From positions 62,001 to 126,000 of the forward strand of contig NZ_JALJZV010000010.1 in assembly GCF_024171535.1 (NCBI RefSeq): a stretch of 64,000 nucleotides of DNA, read 5' to 3'. The notes beneath the pieces are model-generated. The model was not told the DNA's origin, ran no database searches, and saw only the letters and a list, made by a program, of their open reading frames with translations. Shown piece after piece: positions 42,794-52,012 of the stretch; position 1 is the stretch's first letter; the number at the start of each line of letters is the position of its first letter. The translations under genes were made by a program, and so were the position numbers. Source of the stretch: Flavobacterium sp. HSC-61S13. Its GTDB lineage: Bacteria; Bacteroidota; Bacteroidia; Flavobacteriales; Flavobacteriaceae.

Positions 42794-43885
42794 ATGAAGA
42801 CTATATATCTGCTCTTTTCGCTATTATTGGTACAAACCGTAATGGCTCAATCTGAAATCAATTGTTTACCCGACAATGAAGGTTATGATGTTATATTGGT
42901 TGCAGGACAATCCAATACGCACTATGGTTATCCCTTGGATACTGCCTTAGATACAGTAAATTCGAGAATTTATTCCCTTAATCGACACAACGGTAAGGAC
43001 TATAGAATAGAGACTGCACAACCTGCATTGGACTTCTGGACCAAACAGACAAACCGAAATAGTTTTGCGATAACTTTTTCAAATCTCTATGTCAATAACC
43101 TTTTAAACCACAGTAAACGTAAAGTACTTCTAATACCCTGTGGCTATGCGGGTAGTAGCATAACCAGCTGGACAAAAAATCAAAACCTCTATACAGATGC
43201 TATGAATAGGGTAAATTATATACTGAATAACGCACCTGGAAGCAGATTAGTAGCTATACTTTGGCATCAAGGCGAAGCAAATGTAGGTTGGGGACCTTAT
43301 CAAGCAACGCTCGATCAAATGATTGCCGATATGCGTTCCGATATTGAACAGAACAACATTCAGGAAATTCCCTTTATTCTTGGCGGTATGGTCCCATATT
43401 GGGTCAATTCAAACAGCAGTCGAAAACAGCAACAACAAATTATCAAAAATACTCCAGATCGCGTTATCAATACAGGATATGCCGATTCCGAAAGTCCCTC
43501 TGTTATTACTAAACCCAATAATGCCAACGATGATATTCATTTCGATGCGGCAGGACAGCGCGAAATGGGGCAGCGCTATTTCAATACTTATATCAAGATG
43601 AAAGCGGTTGCTTTAAAATTAACCATCAACAGATACCACGAAGTGGAATACAGTACGTCGAATTCAAAGCTTATTCCAATTGACAAAATCGATATAGTAT
43701 CCAATAAAAACCTACAAACCGCTATAGTTTATAATTCAGACAATCAAATTGTATTAGCTGTAAATAACATTAATACAAATAGTGTAACTGTACATGTCCA
43801 GGAATTACCTCTGGACAATCAACCTTATAAACTACAACTCATTGACGATTATGGTTTTGTACACGATTATAAATTTTATCGTTAA
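42794..43885 (+). CDS. Paralogous SASA/CE6-type esterase without a sorting domain
   Basis: The product has 363 residues. It is a close tandem duplicate of the preceding protein (VAGQSNTHYGYPLDTALDTVNSR; LWHQGEANVGWGPYQ; DDIHFDAAGQREMG) and keeps the Ser, Glu and His of the active site. After about residue 270 it differs. In place of a T9SS domain there is a different beta-rich tail (NRYHEVEYSTSNSK; YKLQLIDDYGFVHDYKFYR). With a signal peptide (VQTVMAQ) but no sorting signal, it should stay in the periplasm. The pair may process acetylated glycans on both sides of the outer membrane. Confidence 0.88.
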   Translation: MKTIYLLFSLLLVQTVMAQSEINCLPDNEGYDVILVAGQSNTHYGYPLDTALDTVNSRIYSLNRHNGKDYRIETAQPALDFWTKQTNRNSFAITFSNLYVNNLLNHSKRKVLLIPCGYAGSSITSWTKNQNLYTDAMNRVNYILNNAPGSRLVAILWHQGEANVGWGPYQATLDQMIADMRSDIEQNNIQEIPFILGGMVPYWVNSNSSRKQQQQIIKNTPDRVINTGYADSESPSVITKPNNANDDIHFDAAGQREMGQRYFNTYIKMKAVALKLTINRYHEVEYSTSNSKLIPIDKIDIVSNKNLQTAIVYNSDNQIVLAVNNINTNSVTVHVQELPLDNQPYKLQLIDDYGFVHDYKFYR

Positions 43886-43997
43886 CCAGGTTTAATTAAA
43901 GTTTTGTACATAAATATAACGCCCTATGCGCGTCCATAATTTCTTAAAAACTCCGTAAGTATTAGTACTACTTGGAATTTCAAATAAACAGTTTACA

Positions 43998-44036
43998 AAA
44001 AAGGTCGAATTCTAGAAATTAGAATTCGACCTTTTT
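43998..44036. terminator. Bidirectional terminator
   Basis: AAAAAGGTCGAATTCTA (43998-44014) pairs perfectly with 44020-44036 around GAAAT, between the convergent esterase and sod genes. Confidence 0.9.
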
Positions 44037-44057
44037 ACTCTAACTATTTTCTCTCCA

Positions 44058-44738
44058 TTATTTCTTGATAGAAACAGTTGCTTCATATCTTTTACTCACC
44101 TCGTTCCAATTGACGATATCCCAAATTGCAGCTAAATAATCCGCTCTTTTGTTTTGATATTTTAAGTAATAGGCGTGTTCCCAAACATCAATCCCCAAAA
44201 CAGGAGTTCCCTTTTCTTCAACCACATCCATCAAAGGGTTATCTTGATTAGGCGTAGAGCTCACAAACAACTTACCGCTTTTATCAACAGCCAACCAAGC
44301 CCAACCTGATCCAAATCGATCTGCAGCGGCTTTACTCATCTTCTCTTTAAAAGCGTCCATGCTACCGAATGATTCGACTATTGCTTTGGATAGTTTAACA
44401 GACGGTTGAGTGTTTTTTTCAGGGGTTAGTATCGTCCAAAACAATTCGTGATTGTAATGTCCTCCAGCGTTATTTCTTACCGCCGGACTCTCCGCTGATA
44501 TTTTTCCTAATATGGCTTCTAAAGATTTCTTTTCAAGTGGTGTTCCCGCAATGGCTTTGTTCAAGTTATTGGTATAGGCAGCACCGTGTTTGGAGTAGTG
44601 AATTTCCATGGTTTGAGCATCTACCGAACGCTCTAAGGCATTGTAAGCATACGGCAAAGGCGCTTGCTTAAATTGGGCCGACATCCACTGTGTACTGATC
44701 ACTGCGGCAATAAAAAGGCTGGTTTTTAATATTTTCAT
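44058..44738 (-). CDS. sodA: Exported Fe/Mn superoxide dismutase
   Basis: The product has 226 residues. Unusually for the family it has a signal peptide (SLFIAAVISTQWMSAQ, cleavage near 21), so it acts in the periplasm. The metal ligands are H47 (MEIHYSKHGAAY), H97 (NNAGGHYNHELFW), and D and H in GIDVWEHAYYLKYQ. The QDNP segment (STPNQDNPLMD) places a glutamine as in Mn or cambialistic enzymes. It converts superoxide to peroxide and oxygen at the envelope. It is a single-gene unit. Confidence 0.92.
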   Translation of the reverse strand: MKILKTSLFIAAVISTQWMSAQFKQAPLPYAYNALERSVDAQTMEIHYSKHGAAYTNNLNKAIAGTPLEKKSLEAILGKISAESPAVRNNAGGHYNHELFWTILTPEKNTQPSVKLSKAIVESFGSMDAFKEKMSKAAADRFGSGWAWLAVDKSGKLFVSSTPNQDNPLMDVVEEKGTPVLGIDVWEHAYYLKYQNKRADYLAAIWDIVNWNEVSKRYEATVSIKK

Positions 44739-44871
44739 AATGTATTTTTTTAGCTAAATTAAGTTGGTCCTAATTCTGAAATAAAGTTAGGCATTTCTAG
44801 CCGTACTCAATATTTTTTAGCATTTTTTATGATTTTGACTGTTGATTTAGTCTGCAACTGCATTACCATTT

Positions 44872-45513
44872 TTATAAAATAAAAATCCCCTCTTCATGCA
44901 AGCCATAATAAACCGCATTCTCCAATTGATTTTGAATATCCAGCCCTGTAAAAAGGCTAAAAGCAGGTAATATTAATTGTTGGGGCTGCACGACAAAACA
45001 AGGCAATCGCAATTGTTTTTTGGTAGTCATTTTTAAGGCTATACCCGGATGAATGTGTCCGCTTATCACAGCGACATCAGCTTTAACTATCGGTTGATGT
45101 ACAAAGGCGACGCCATCAATTTCAAGAAAATCAACCACTTCATCTATACCTAACTGTTCAAAAACCATCGTTTTATGACGGTCGTGATTGCCTTTGATCA
45201 AGGTGGTTTTTAAGTCGGGGAAACGCCTTAATATTTCGCTTAGTTGCTGTACCTCAGCATTAGCTGCTGCGTGAATGAGATCACCGACCACAATCAATTG
45301 TTTGGGTTTGTAATGGTCCAACTGCCTTTCCAGACGGATTAAATCGCGTTGGTGTACTAAAGATGGAATTGGCAAACCGTGTTTGCGAAAATGCTGGCTT
45401 TTCCCCAGATGCAGATCCGATAAAATCAATATCTCCCTATCGGGCCAATACAACGTTCGTTGATTCGATATAAACCAACTTTTATCTGCAAATAGAATTT
45501 CCTGATCGATCAT
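44872..45513 (-). CDS. pdeM: Ligase-associated DNA damage response endonuclease PdeM
   Basis: The product has 213 residues. It is a calcineurin-like metallophosphoesterase with SDLHLGKSQHFRKHG (32-46), VVGDLIHAAANAE, IKGNHDRH and ISGHIHPGIAL, which is the PdeM layout (TIGR04123). It is the last gene of the four-gene ligase-linked repair cluster: it starts 1 bp after the helicase stop. Family work describes PdeM as part of an exonuclease-ligase-helicase-nuclease set, so it should process DNA ends or flaps in the cytoplasm. Confidence 0.92.
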   Translation of the reverse strand: MIDQEILFADKSWFISNQRTLYWPDREILILSDLHLGKSQHFRKHGLPIPSLVHQRDLIRLERQLDHYKPKQLIVVGDLIHAAANAEVQQLSEILRRFPDLKTTLIKGNHDRHKTMVFEQLGIDEVVDFLEIDGVAFVHQPIVKADVAVISGHIHPGIALKMTTKKQLRLPCFVVQPQQLILPAFSLFTGLDIQNQLENAVYYGLHEEGIFIL

Positions 45514-45514
45514 C

Positions 45515-47974
45515 TTATCTCTTTTTCTTTTTAAGGGTATTGCGCTGTATCATTTTCTCAATGCGGGTAGCGAGATTTTCACTGGATAAGGACTGTCTTA
45601 AACTGTCCACTTTTATCGGAAAACTCAAGGGTGTGAAAAAATCGGATTCTTTATAGATAATCGTACTTGCTGCGATACGGATAAAAGCTTGCATCAAACG
45701 CACTTCTTCCAATTGTTGGTTAAAAACTTCCGTATAGGCTTGGCGCAACAACAAGTGCTGGGGTTCAAAATCTTCGAGTACTTTAAACATGATGCTCGAC
45801 GAGGCTTGCAGCGATTTGTTATTGCGTTGGGCACCGGGGTAAGTTTGAATAACCATACCCGAAATTACGGCAATTTCCCTAAATTTATGCAAGGCCATTT
45901 CGGTGGCATTGATGCTACTAAAAACATCTGCCATCAACGATTCTACGGTAAGTAATTGTTTTAAGATATCTTCATCAAGCGGTATGGGCTGATCGGTAAA
46001 CAATTCAAAACCGTAATCGTTCATCGCAATTGAAAAACTAATCGCCACTATTTTACTGATCCGATAAGCAATCACAGTTGCCATGACCTCATGTACAATA
46101 CGCCCCTCAAACGGATACATAAACAAGTGATAACCCTCTCGCGTATGGATTTGTTCGACCAAAAATTCCTTGACTTTTGGAATATGTGAATACAGCTTTT
46201 GATGTTGCAAAAGCGGTTTTAAAAACTGCAACTCTTTATCCTTTGGATGTTCATTTTGTGAATCTCCGATTTTTTCGCGTAAGAAATGCCCCAAATCCGA
46301 ACTTAAAGGCAAGCGCCCTCCCAACCAACTCGGCGTGATGGCCTTGCCTTTGGAAGCGCGAACATAGACCGTTAACTCTTTGATTTGAATATACTCCAAT
46401 ATACGCCCCGCCAATATAAAACGGTCGCCTACTTTGAGTTTGCTGATAAAGTACTCCTCTACCATACCGATATAACCGCCTGATAGGAATTTTACGCGTA
46501 TCATCGCATCACTGACAATCACACCGATATTCATACGGTGGATCATGGCAATTCTACGGTTTTCTACGAGGTATAATCCGTCTTCTCGATGTTGGACGCG
46601 ATGAAATTCTTCGTAGTGTTCCCCCAGTTTACCGCCCTGTGTTATAAACAGTAAACACCAAGCCCATTGCTCGGCTTCCATAATCTGAAAGGCATGGGTT
46701 TTCTGAACCATTTCGAATAATTCGTCGGATTTAAATCCACCACCTAAAGCCAAAGTAACCAAAAACTGCACCAATACATCATAGGTCAAAACCAAAGGTG
46801 TACGCGCCTCTATGGTGTTGGTGACCATCGCTTGACGCAGAGCCGCTACTTCGATTAATTCCAAGGAATGGGTGGGTACAAAATAGATTTTAGACACTTC
46901 ATGTGGGGAGTGACCGCTACGTCCGGCACGTTGTAAAAATCGCGCAATGCCCTTGCTGGAACCAATCTGTATCACCGTATCTACGGGTTTAAAATCAACG
47001 CCCAAATCCAATGATGAGGTACATACCACGGCTTTTAACAAACCGTCACTCAACGATTCTTCAATCCATTGTCGCAAAGCATGATCGATGGATCCGTGAT
47101 GTAGCGCTAACAGACCCGCAAAGTCTGGATAGGCATTGAGCAGCAATTGGTACCACATTTCGCTTTGACTTCGGGTGTTGGTAAAAATCAAAGTCGAGCG
47201 GCTATTCAAGATTATCGGCACCACCTTATCGACCAACTTACCGCCTAAATGCCCCGCCCACGGCAATAGGGAAACTTCATCGGGATAAACGGGTATGATT
47301 TTTATTTTCTTTTTTTCTTTAGCGGTAATTTTTATCTTTTTGACTGCTTGGGGTATTAATACATCCAAGGCCTCATCCAAATTACCAATGGTTGCCGTGA
47401 TGCCCCATATACGCAGTTTAGGCTGATTAAGTCTCAAATAGCCCAAAGCGAGTTCAACCATCACTCCGCGTTTATTGCCCATCAATTCATGCCATTCATC
47501 TACGGCAATGCATTTTAGGTTTTCAAACAATTTGTCGCGGTCCTTTTGCGCCAACAGCAGATGTAAACTCTCTGGTGTCAGCAGCAGTATATCGGGTATA
47601 TTTTTCTTTTGTAAGGCCTTTTCTTTTATCGAGGTATCGCCGTTGCGCACCGATACCTTCCAGTCCAATCCAATGCTGTCGATAGCCTCTTGCATGGCTT
47701 TTGCCAAATCTTTGGCTAAAGAGCGAATCGGTGTGATCCAGATCAGTTTTAAACCTTTACCATAGGTATCGGGTTGATTCATATAGTCGATCAAAACCGC
47801 TAAAAAAATGGCGTAGGTCTTGCCGAAACCCGTCGGCGCAACCAATAAACCGCTATAGTGCTGACCATAGTACGACCAAGCCTTCTTTTGAAAATCAAAA
47901 GGCTGTTGATCCCGTTCTGCCATCCAATTGTGAATGAGCTGATAACCGTCCGTTTGGCTGAGTTTTGTTTTCAA
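45515..47974 (-). CDS. Ligase-associated DEXH-box DNA helicase (Lhr-like)
   Basis: The product has 819 residues from a TTG at 47974; the first ATG (residue 18) would cut away part of the conserved start. Walker A is APTGFGKT (46-53), motif II is DEWH (159-162), and motif VI is QRAGRSGHSPHE, followed by the Lhr-type winged-helix and DUF4145-like C-terminal regions (VENRRIAMIHRMNIGVIVSD; GGYIGMVEEYFISKL). It belongs to TIGR04121. It unwinds DNA for the linked ligase and nucleases. It begins 3 bp after the ligase stop. Confidence 0.92.
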   Translation of the reverse strand: MKTKLSQTDGYQLIHNWMAERDQQPFDFQKKAWSYYGQHYSGLLVAPTGFGKTYAIFLAVLIDYMNQPDTYGKGLKLIWITPIRSLAKDLAKAMQEAIDSIGLDWKVSVRNGDTSIKEKALQKKNIPDILLLTPESLHLLLAQKDRDKLFENLKCIAVDEWHELMGNKRGVMVELALGYLRLNQPKLRIWGITATIGNLDEALDVLIPQAVKKIKITAKEKKKIKIIPVYPDEVSLLPWAGHLGGKLVDKVVPIILNSRSTLIFTNTRSQSEMWYQLLLNAYPDFAGLLALHHGSIDHALRQWIEESLSDGLLKAVVCTSSLDLGVDFKPVDTVIQIGSSKGIARFLQRAGRSGHSPHEVSKIYFVPTHSLELIEVAALRQAMVTNTIEARTPLVLTYDVLVQFLVTLALGGGFKSDELFEMVQKTHAFQIMEAEQWAWCLLFITQGGKLGEHYEEFHRVQHREDGLYLVENRRIAMIHRMNIGVIVSDAMIRVKFLSGGYIGMVEEYFISKLKVGDRFILAGRILEYIQIKELTVYVRASKGKAITPSWLGGRLPLSSDLGHFLREKIGDSQNEHPKDKELQFLKPLLQHQKLYSHIPKVKEFLVEQIHTREGYHLFMYPFEGRIVHEVMATVIAYRISKIVAISFSIAMNDYGFELFTDQPIPLDEDILKQLLTVESLMADVFSSINATEMALHKFREIAVISGMVIQTYPGAQRNNKSLQASSSIMFKVLEDFEPQHLLLRQAYTEVFNQQLEEVRLMQAFIRIAASTIIYKESDFFTPLSFPIKVDSLRQSLSSENLATRIEKMIQRNTLKKKKR

Positions 47975-47977
47975 TAG

Positions 47978-49558
47978 TTAGCTTATCAATGATTTCACTT
48001 GTTCGAGCGTATCGATATCCGCTACGGTTTTATCTCTTCTCCATCGTTTGATTCTCGGAAAACGCAAAGCGACACCCGATTTATGTCGACTGCTAAAACC
48101 GATTCCTTCAAAGGCAATTTCAAAAACCAATTCGGGCTTTACCGTCCGAACCGGTCCAAACTTTTCTATGGCATTTTTATTGACGAATTTGCTGACCTCC
48201 TGAATTTCTTTATCGGTCAGGCCCGAATAGGCCTTGGCAATGGTAACCAAGGCATCGCCATTGCGAATGGCAAAGGTGTAGTCGGTATAATGTCCGCTGC
48301 GTCGACCACTGCCCTTTTGAGCGTAAATCAATACCGCATCTATCGTTAACGGTTCCAGTTTCCACTTCCACCAATCACCGCGTTTTCTACCGCTGTGGTA
48401 AGGGGACTCGAGGTTTTTAATCATCAGTCCTTCGCTGGAATGTTCGCGCGACAAAGAGCGGCTTTTTATCACCTGCTGCCAATTGGACGCTTCTTCTCTT
48501 TGGGAAATCACGACCACTGTGGACGGGTTTTGTATGACTATATCTTCTAAAATTACTCTTCTTTTCCTTAAGGGCTGTTCCCGTATGTCGGTGCCTTGAT
48601 ATTCTAACATATCATAGAGATAGACTGAAACAGGTAATTCCTGCAACATTTTCTTGGTTAGCGTTTTCCGATTGAGTCGTTTTTGCAGGGAAGTAAAGTT
48701 TTGTATTTGCTTATCGATCACCACCAGCAACTCACCATCCACAACAAAATCATCGGTCCACTTTAAAAACTCTTGTTCTATTTCTGGAAATTGAGCCGTG
48801 ATCAACTCTTCCCCTCTAGACCAGATAAAAACTTCACCGTCTCTTTTGATGATTTGTGCCCGTATACCGTCCCATTTGTATTCCACCTGCCATTGTGCTG
48901 CCTCCCCCAATTCCTCTATCTCTTTATCCAAGCCATAGGCCAAACAAAATGGATAGGGCTTGCTCTTGTGTACTTCGGTGAATTTGCCGTGAACGAGGTC
49001 TTCGAAATTGACTTGATCCATTTGCCAGTCTCCCATTAAACTGTGGGTCACCGCGGCGGGTTCCAGCTGATAGTAGTGCGCAAAGGCATTGATTAATGTT
49101 TTGGAGGACACACCAATTCTAAAGCTACCTCCGATCAATTTATTAAAGATAAAGCGTTCTGTGAGATTCAGATGCATCCACGCATCAATTACAAATTCGC
49201 GTTTCTCTTCTTCCGTGCCATCTCGCAAGGCGATAATCTGATCCATCCACTGTGATAAGGATTGCTCTGTGGTCTGTTCACTTGGAGGAAGGATTAAAGC
49301 AATAGTTTCGCCCAAATCTCCTACGGTGGCATAACTCTCTACAAAGAGCCATTCTGGCAATTCGGTAAGCGTAATCGCCCATTGTTTTAACAAGGTGGTA
49401 TTGACCGAACGCTTGGGACGTCTACCTGTAAACAACGCCAAAAACCATAGTTTATCTCGCTCCTCGGCTGTGTCCAAAAAACGGTAAATCGCCTCGTATT
49501 TGTGCGTGGTTTTGTTGGTGCTATCCAGGGCGTGAATTAAAGTAGCGAATGTTTTCAT
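47978..49558 (-). CDS. ATP-dependent DNA ligase (PP_1105 family)
   Basis: The product has 526 residues. A helical N-terminal DNA-binding domain covers about 1-205. The adenylation domain has the catalytic lysine K228 in VEYKWDGIRAQI and DGELLVV (274-280), and an OB-fold follows to the end (GRRSGHYTDYTFAIRNGD). It joins nicks using ATP and differs from the replicative NAD-dependent LigA. The start is an ATG 8 bp after the exonuclease stop. It is the central member of the ligase-associated damage-response cluster. Confidence 0.93.
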   Translation of the reverse strand: MKTFATLIHALDSTNKTTHKYEAIYRFLDTAEERDKLWFLALFTGRRPKRSVNTTLLKQWAITLTELPEWLFVESYATVGDLGETIALILPPSEQTTEQSLSQWMDQIIALRDGTEEEKREFVIDAWMHLNLTERFIFNKLIGGSFRIGVSSKTLINAFAHYYQLEPAAVTHSLMGDWQMDQVNFEDLVHGKFTEVHKSKPYPFCLAYGLDKEIEELGEAAQWQVEYKWDGIRAQIIKRDGEVFIWSRGEELITAQFPEIEQEFLKWTDDFVVDGELLVVIDKQIQNFTSLQKRLNRKTLTKKMLQELPVSVYLYDMLEYQGTDIREQPLRKRRVILEDIVIQNPSTVVVISQREEASNWQQVIKSRSLSREHSSEGLMIKNLESPYHSGRKRGDWWKWKLEPLTIDAVLIYAQKGSGRRSGHYTDYTFAIRNGDALVTIAKAYSGLTDKEIQEVSKFVNKNAIEKFGPVRTVKPELVFEIAFEGIGFSSRHKSGVALRFPRIKRWRRDKTVADIDTLEQVKSLIS

Positions 49559-49566
49559 AGGACATT

Positions 49567-50562
49567 TTATTCAGGAGTTTTATCGTCTTCTTCATTTCCG
49601 TATTCCGTTTGCAATTCGACTGCTTCTATGCCCAATTCCGTCAGATATCTGGCAAAAACCGCTGTTTGCCCGTGGGTGACATGTACTTTTTCTGCTCCCG
49701 TATTTTGAACGGCAGTGATTAACCCATCCCAATCGGCGTGATCACTGATTGCAAAACCCGCATCGGCACTACGCCAACGGCGCGCACCTCTGACCTGCAT
49801 CCAGCCCGAGCAAATGGCATAGGCTTTATTGGGAATCTTTTTAAAAACCGAGGTATCCACCAATGACGGTGGTAGTATCACAATCTGTTGATCTAAATGA
49901 GTTACCGATTCTCTAAAATCGGCCGTCTGGTATTCGGGCAATTTTATACCCACTTGTTCATAAGCCTCATTGAGCTTCCCGATCGAGTAATGCACGTGTA
50001 TCGGAGCTATCCCTTCAATCGCCTTCATGATTCGCTGTGCTTTACCCAGCGAATAACCTATAAAAACAGAGGTTTTACCCATTTTCTGATTATCTATAAC
50101 CCATTGTTGCAATTGTTGATGCTGTGTGGCTATTGAAGGCCATCGGTAAATCGGCAATCCGAAGGTACTCTCCGTTACAAATTCATGGCATTGTACTACT
50201 TCAAAGGGCGTCGACAGTCCGTCGTCTTGAATTTTATAATCTCCAGAAACCACGACGACCTTACCCTTGTATACCATACGAATCTGTGCAGATCCAATGA
50301 TGTGTCCCGCCGGATGAAAACTCACTTGCACTCCATTAATACGAATAATCTCATTATATGCTATTCCCTGCACATTAATATCCTCACTAATACGACTCTT
50401 TAAAATCGGCACCGTAAAATGGTGACATAAATACGATTTCATGCCCCAATGTGCATGGTCTGCATGCCCGTGAGTGATCAATGCTTTATCTACAGGTTTC
50501 CACGGATCGATGTAAAATCGACCGGGAATGCAGTAAATACCTTTATCCGTAAATTTCAACAT
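49567..50562 (-). CDS. Ligase-associated DNA exonuclease (metallo-beta-lactamase fold)
   Basis: The product has 331 residues. MBL/beta-CASP-like motifs are THGHADHAHWG (30-40), HPAGHIIGSAQ (about 83-93), VSGDYK and SDHADWDGLITAV, with the last His in VTHGQTAVF. This is the TIGR04122 family, related to SNM1/Artemis-type nucleases, and should resect or trim DNA ends. It is the first gene of the cluster exonuclease-ligase-helicase-PdeM and diverges from the radical SAM pair across a 192-bp region. Confidence 0.92.
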   Translation of the reverse strand: MLKFTDKGIYCIPGRFYIDPWKPVDKALITHGHADHAHWGMKSYLCHHFTVPILKSRISEDINVQGIAYNEIIRINGVQVSFHPAGHIIGSAQIRMVYKGKVVVVSGDYKIQDDGLSTPFEVVQCHEFVTESTFGLPIYRWPSIATQHQQLQQWVIDNQKMGKTSVFIGYSLGKAQRIMKAIEGIAPIHVHYSIGKLNEAYEQVGIKLPEYQTADFRESVTHLDQQIVILPPSLVDTSVFKKIPNKAYAICSGWMQVRGARRWRSADAGFAISDHADWDGLITAVQNTGAEKVHVTHGQTAVFARYLTELGIEAVELQTEYGNEEDDKTPE

Positions 50563-50721
50563 AAGTTATAGAATTATTTAAATTTAATTAAAATAAATGA
50601 CGGTATCACAAATTTTAACTATTAAATAATACAATTCCCAAAATATAGCTTTGGGAAATCAGCGACTACTTTTTAACGAATAGTTACCTATTATTTCTCA
50701 GACTGTGTGTTTTAAATATAC

Positions 50722-50729
50722 TAAATTTG
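50722..50729 (+). promoter_or_regulatory. -7 promoter element (TAAATTTG) of the radical SAM pair
   Basis: This is an exact TANNTTTG match 25 bp before the ATG at 50755, in the divergent region between two DNA-repair operons. Confidence 0.6.
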
Positions 50730-50754
50730 TATTATAATATCTTGATAGTCAATA

Positions 50755-52011
50755 ATGGAGCGCATAGAAGAGAAGTTGCGTATTTTAGCAGATGCTGCAA
50801 AATACGATGTGAGTTGCAGTTCTAGCGGTAGCAAGCGCAAGAACACGGGTGGAATCGGAGATGCGTCAGCCTCGGGTATTTGTCATACCTATACCGAAGA
50901 CGGCCGTTGTGTTTCGTTATTAAAAATTTTGTTGACCAATTACTGTATTTACGACTGTGCCTTTTGCGTCAGTCGGAAGAGCAATGACGTGCAACGCGCT
51001 GCCTTTACCGTTGAAGAGGTGGTGGACTTGACGATGAATTTCTACCGCAGAAACTATATAGAAGGATTGTTTTTGAGTTCGGGTATTTTTAAAGATGCCG
51101 ATTATACGATGGAACGCCTGTTACGCATCGTTAAAAAACTGCGTTTGGAACAGCATTATAACGGCTATATCCATCTAAAAACCATACCGGGTGCCAGTAA
51201 GGAGTTGATACTCGAAGCGGGATTGTATGTCGATCGAATGAGTATCAATTTAGAGATGCCGACCGAAGCGGGCTTAAAATTAGTCGCGCCAGAAAAGGAT
51301 CACCAATCGGTACGCGAACCCCTACAATTTGTCAACGAAAAAATTCAAGCACTTCAAGGCGATCAGAAACTGATCAAACACAAACCGCTATTTGTACCTG
51401 CCGGACAGAGTACACAGATGGTTATTGGTGCTACGCCCGAAAGCGATTTGGAAATCATGAATGTCGCCGATGAATACTATAAGAACTACAATTTAAAACG
51501 GGTGTATTACAGCGGTTATATTCCAATTAACAACGATAATAAAAACTTACCACAGATCGGTACGCGTCCGCCGTTGATTCGCGAAAATCGACTGTATCAA
51601 ACCGATTGGTTACTGCGGTTTTACGGTTTTAAATTGGACGAGATTCTAAATCCTTCCTTTACCGATTTGGATCTCGACATCGACCCAAAATTGAGCTGGG
51701 CCTTGCGCAATCCACACTTTTTCCCCGTGGATATCAATACGGCAGAGTATGCCGCTATTATTCGCATTCCCGGCATTGGTAGACAGTCGGCCATGAAAAT
51801 CATTCAGGCACGTAAATTTGGCGTTTTACGCGAATTTCAATTAAAAAAAATGGGCATTGCTTATAATAGAGCTCGTTTTTTTATGGTTTGTGCCGATACG
51901 GCATTTTCGCGAGGGAGCTTGCAAATGCACCAAGTTAAACACCATATCTTAAAGGGCGGTAATAGTAAGTTTCAAAGTTTACCCGCTGCCAATCAATTGA
52001 GTTTGTTTTAA
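50755..52011 (+). CDS. Putative DNA modification/repair radical SAM protein (TIGR03916)
   Basis: The product has 418 residues. The radical SAM cluster motif C-x3-C-x2-C is C64-IYD-C68-AF-C71, with extra cysteines before it (C21, C43, C52). A TIM-barrel core follows, then a helix-hairpin-helix DNA-binding motif near 345-375 (DINTAEYAAIIRIPGIGRQS). It is the TIGR03916 family, thought to act on damaged or modified bases; the reaction is not established. The next gene starts 1 bp after its stop and is its constant partner. Confidence 0.92.
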   Translation: MERIEEKLRILADAAKYDVSCSSSGSKRKNTGGIGDASASGICHTYTEDGRCVSLLKILLTNYCIYDCAFCVSRKSNDVQRAAFTVEEVVDLTMNFYRRNYIEGLFLSSGIFKDADYTMERLLRIVKKLRLEQHYNGYIHLKTIPGASKELILEAGLYVDRMSINLEMPTEAGLKLVAPEKDHQSVREPLQFVNEKIQALQGDQKLIKHKPLFVPAGQSTQMVIGATPESDLEIMNVADEYYKNYNLKRVYYSGYIPINNDNKNLPQIGTRPPLIRENRLYQTDWLLRFYGFKLDEILNPSFTDLDLDIDPKLSWALRNPHFFPVDINTAEYAAIIRIPGIGRQSAMKIIQARKFGVLREFQLKKMGIAYNRARFFMVCADTAFSRGSLQMHQVKHHILKGGNSKFQSLPAANQLSLF

Positions 52012-52012
52012 T

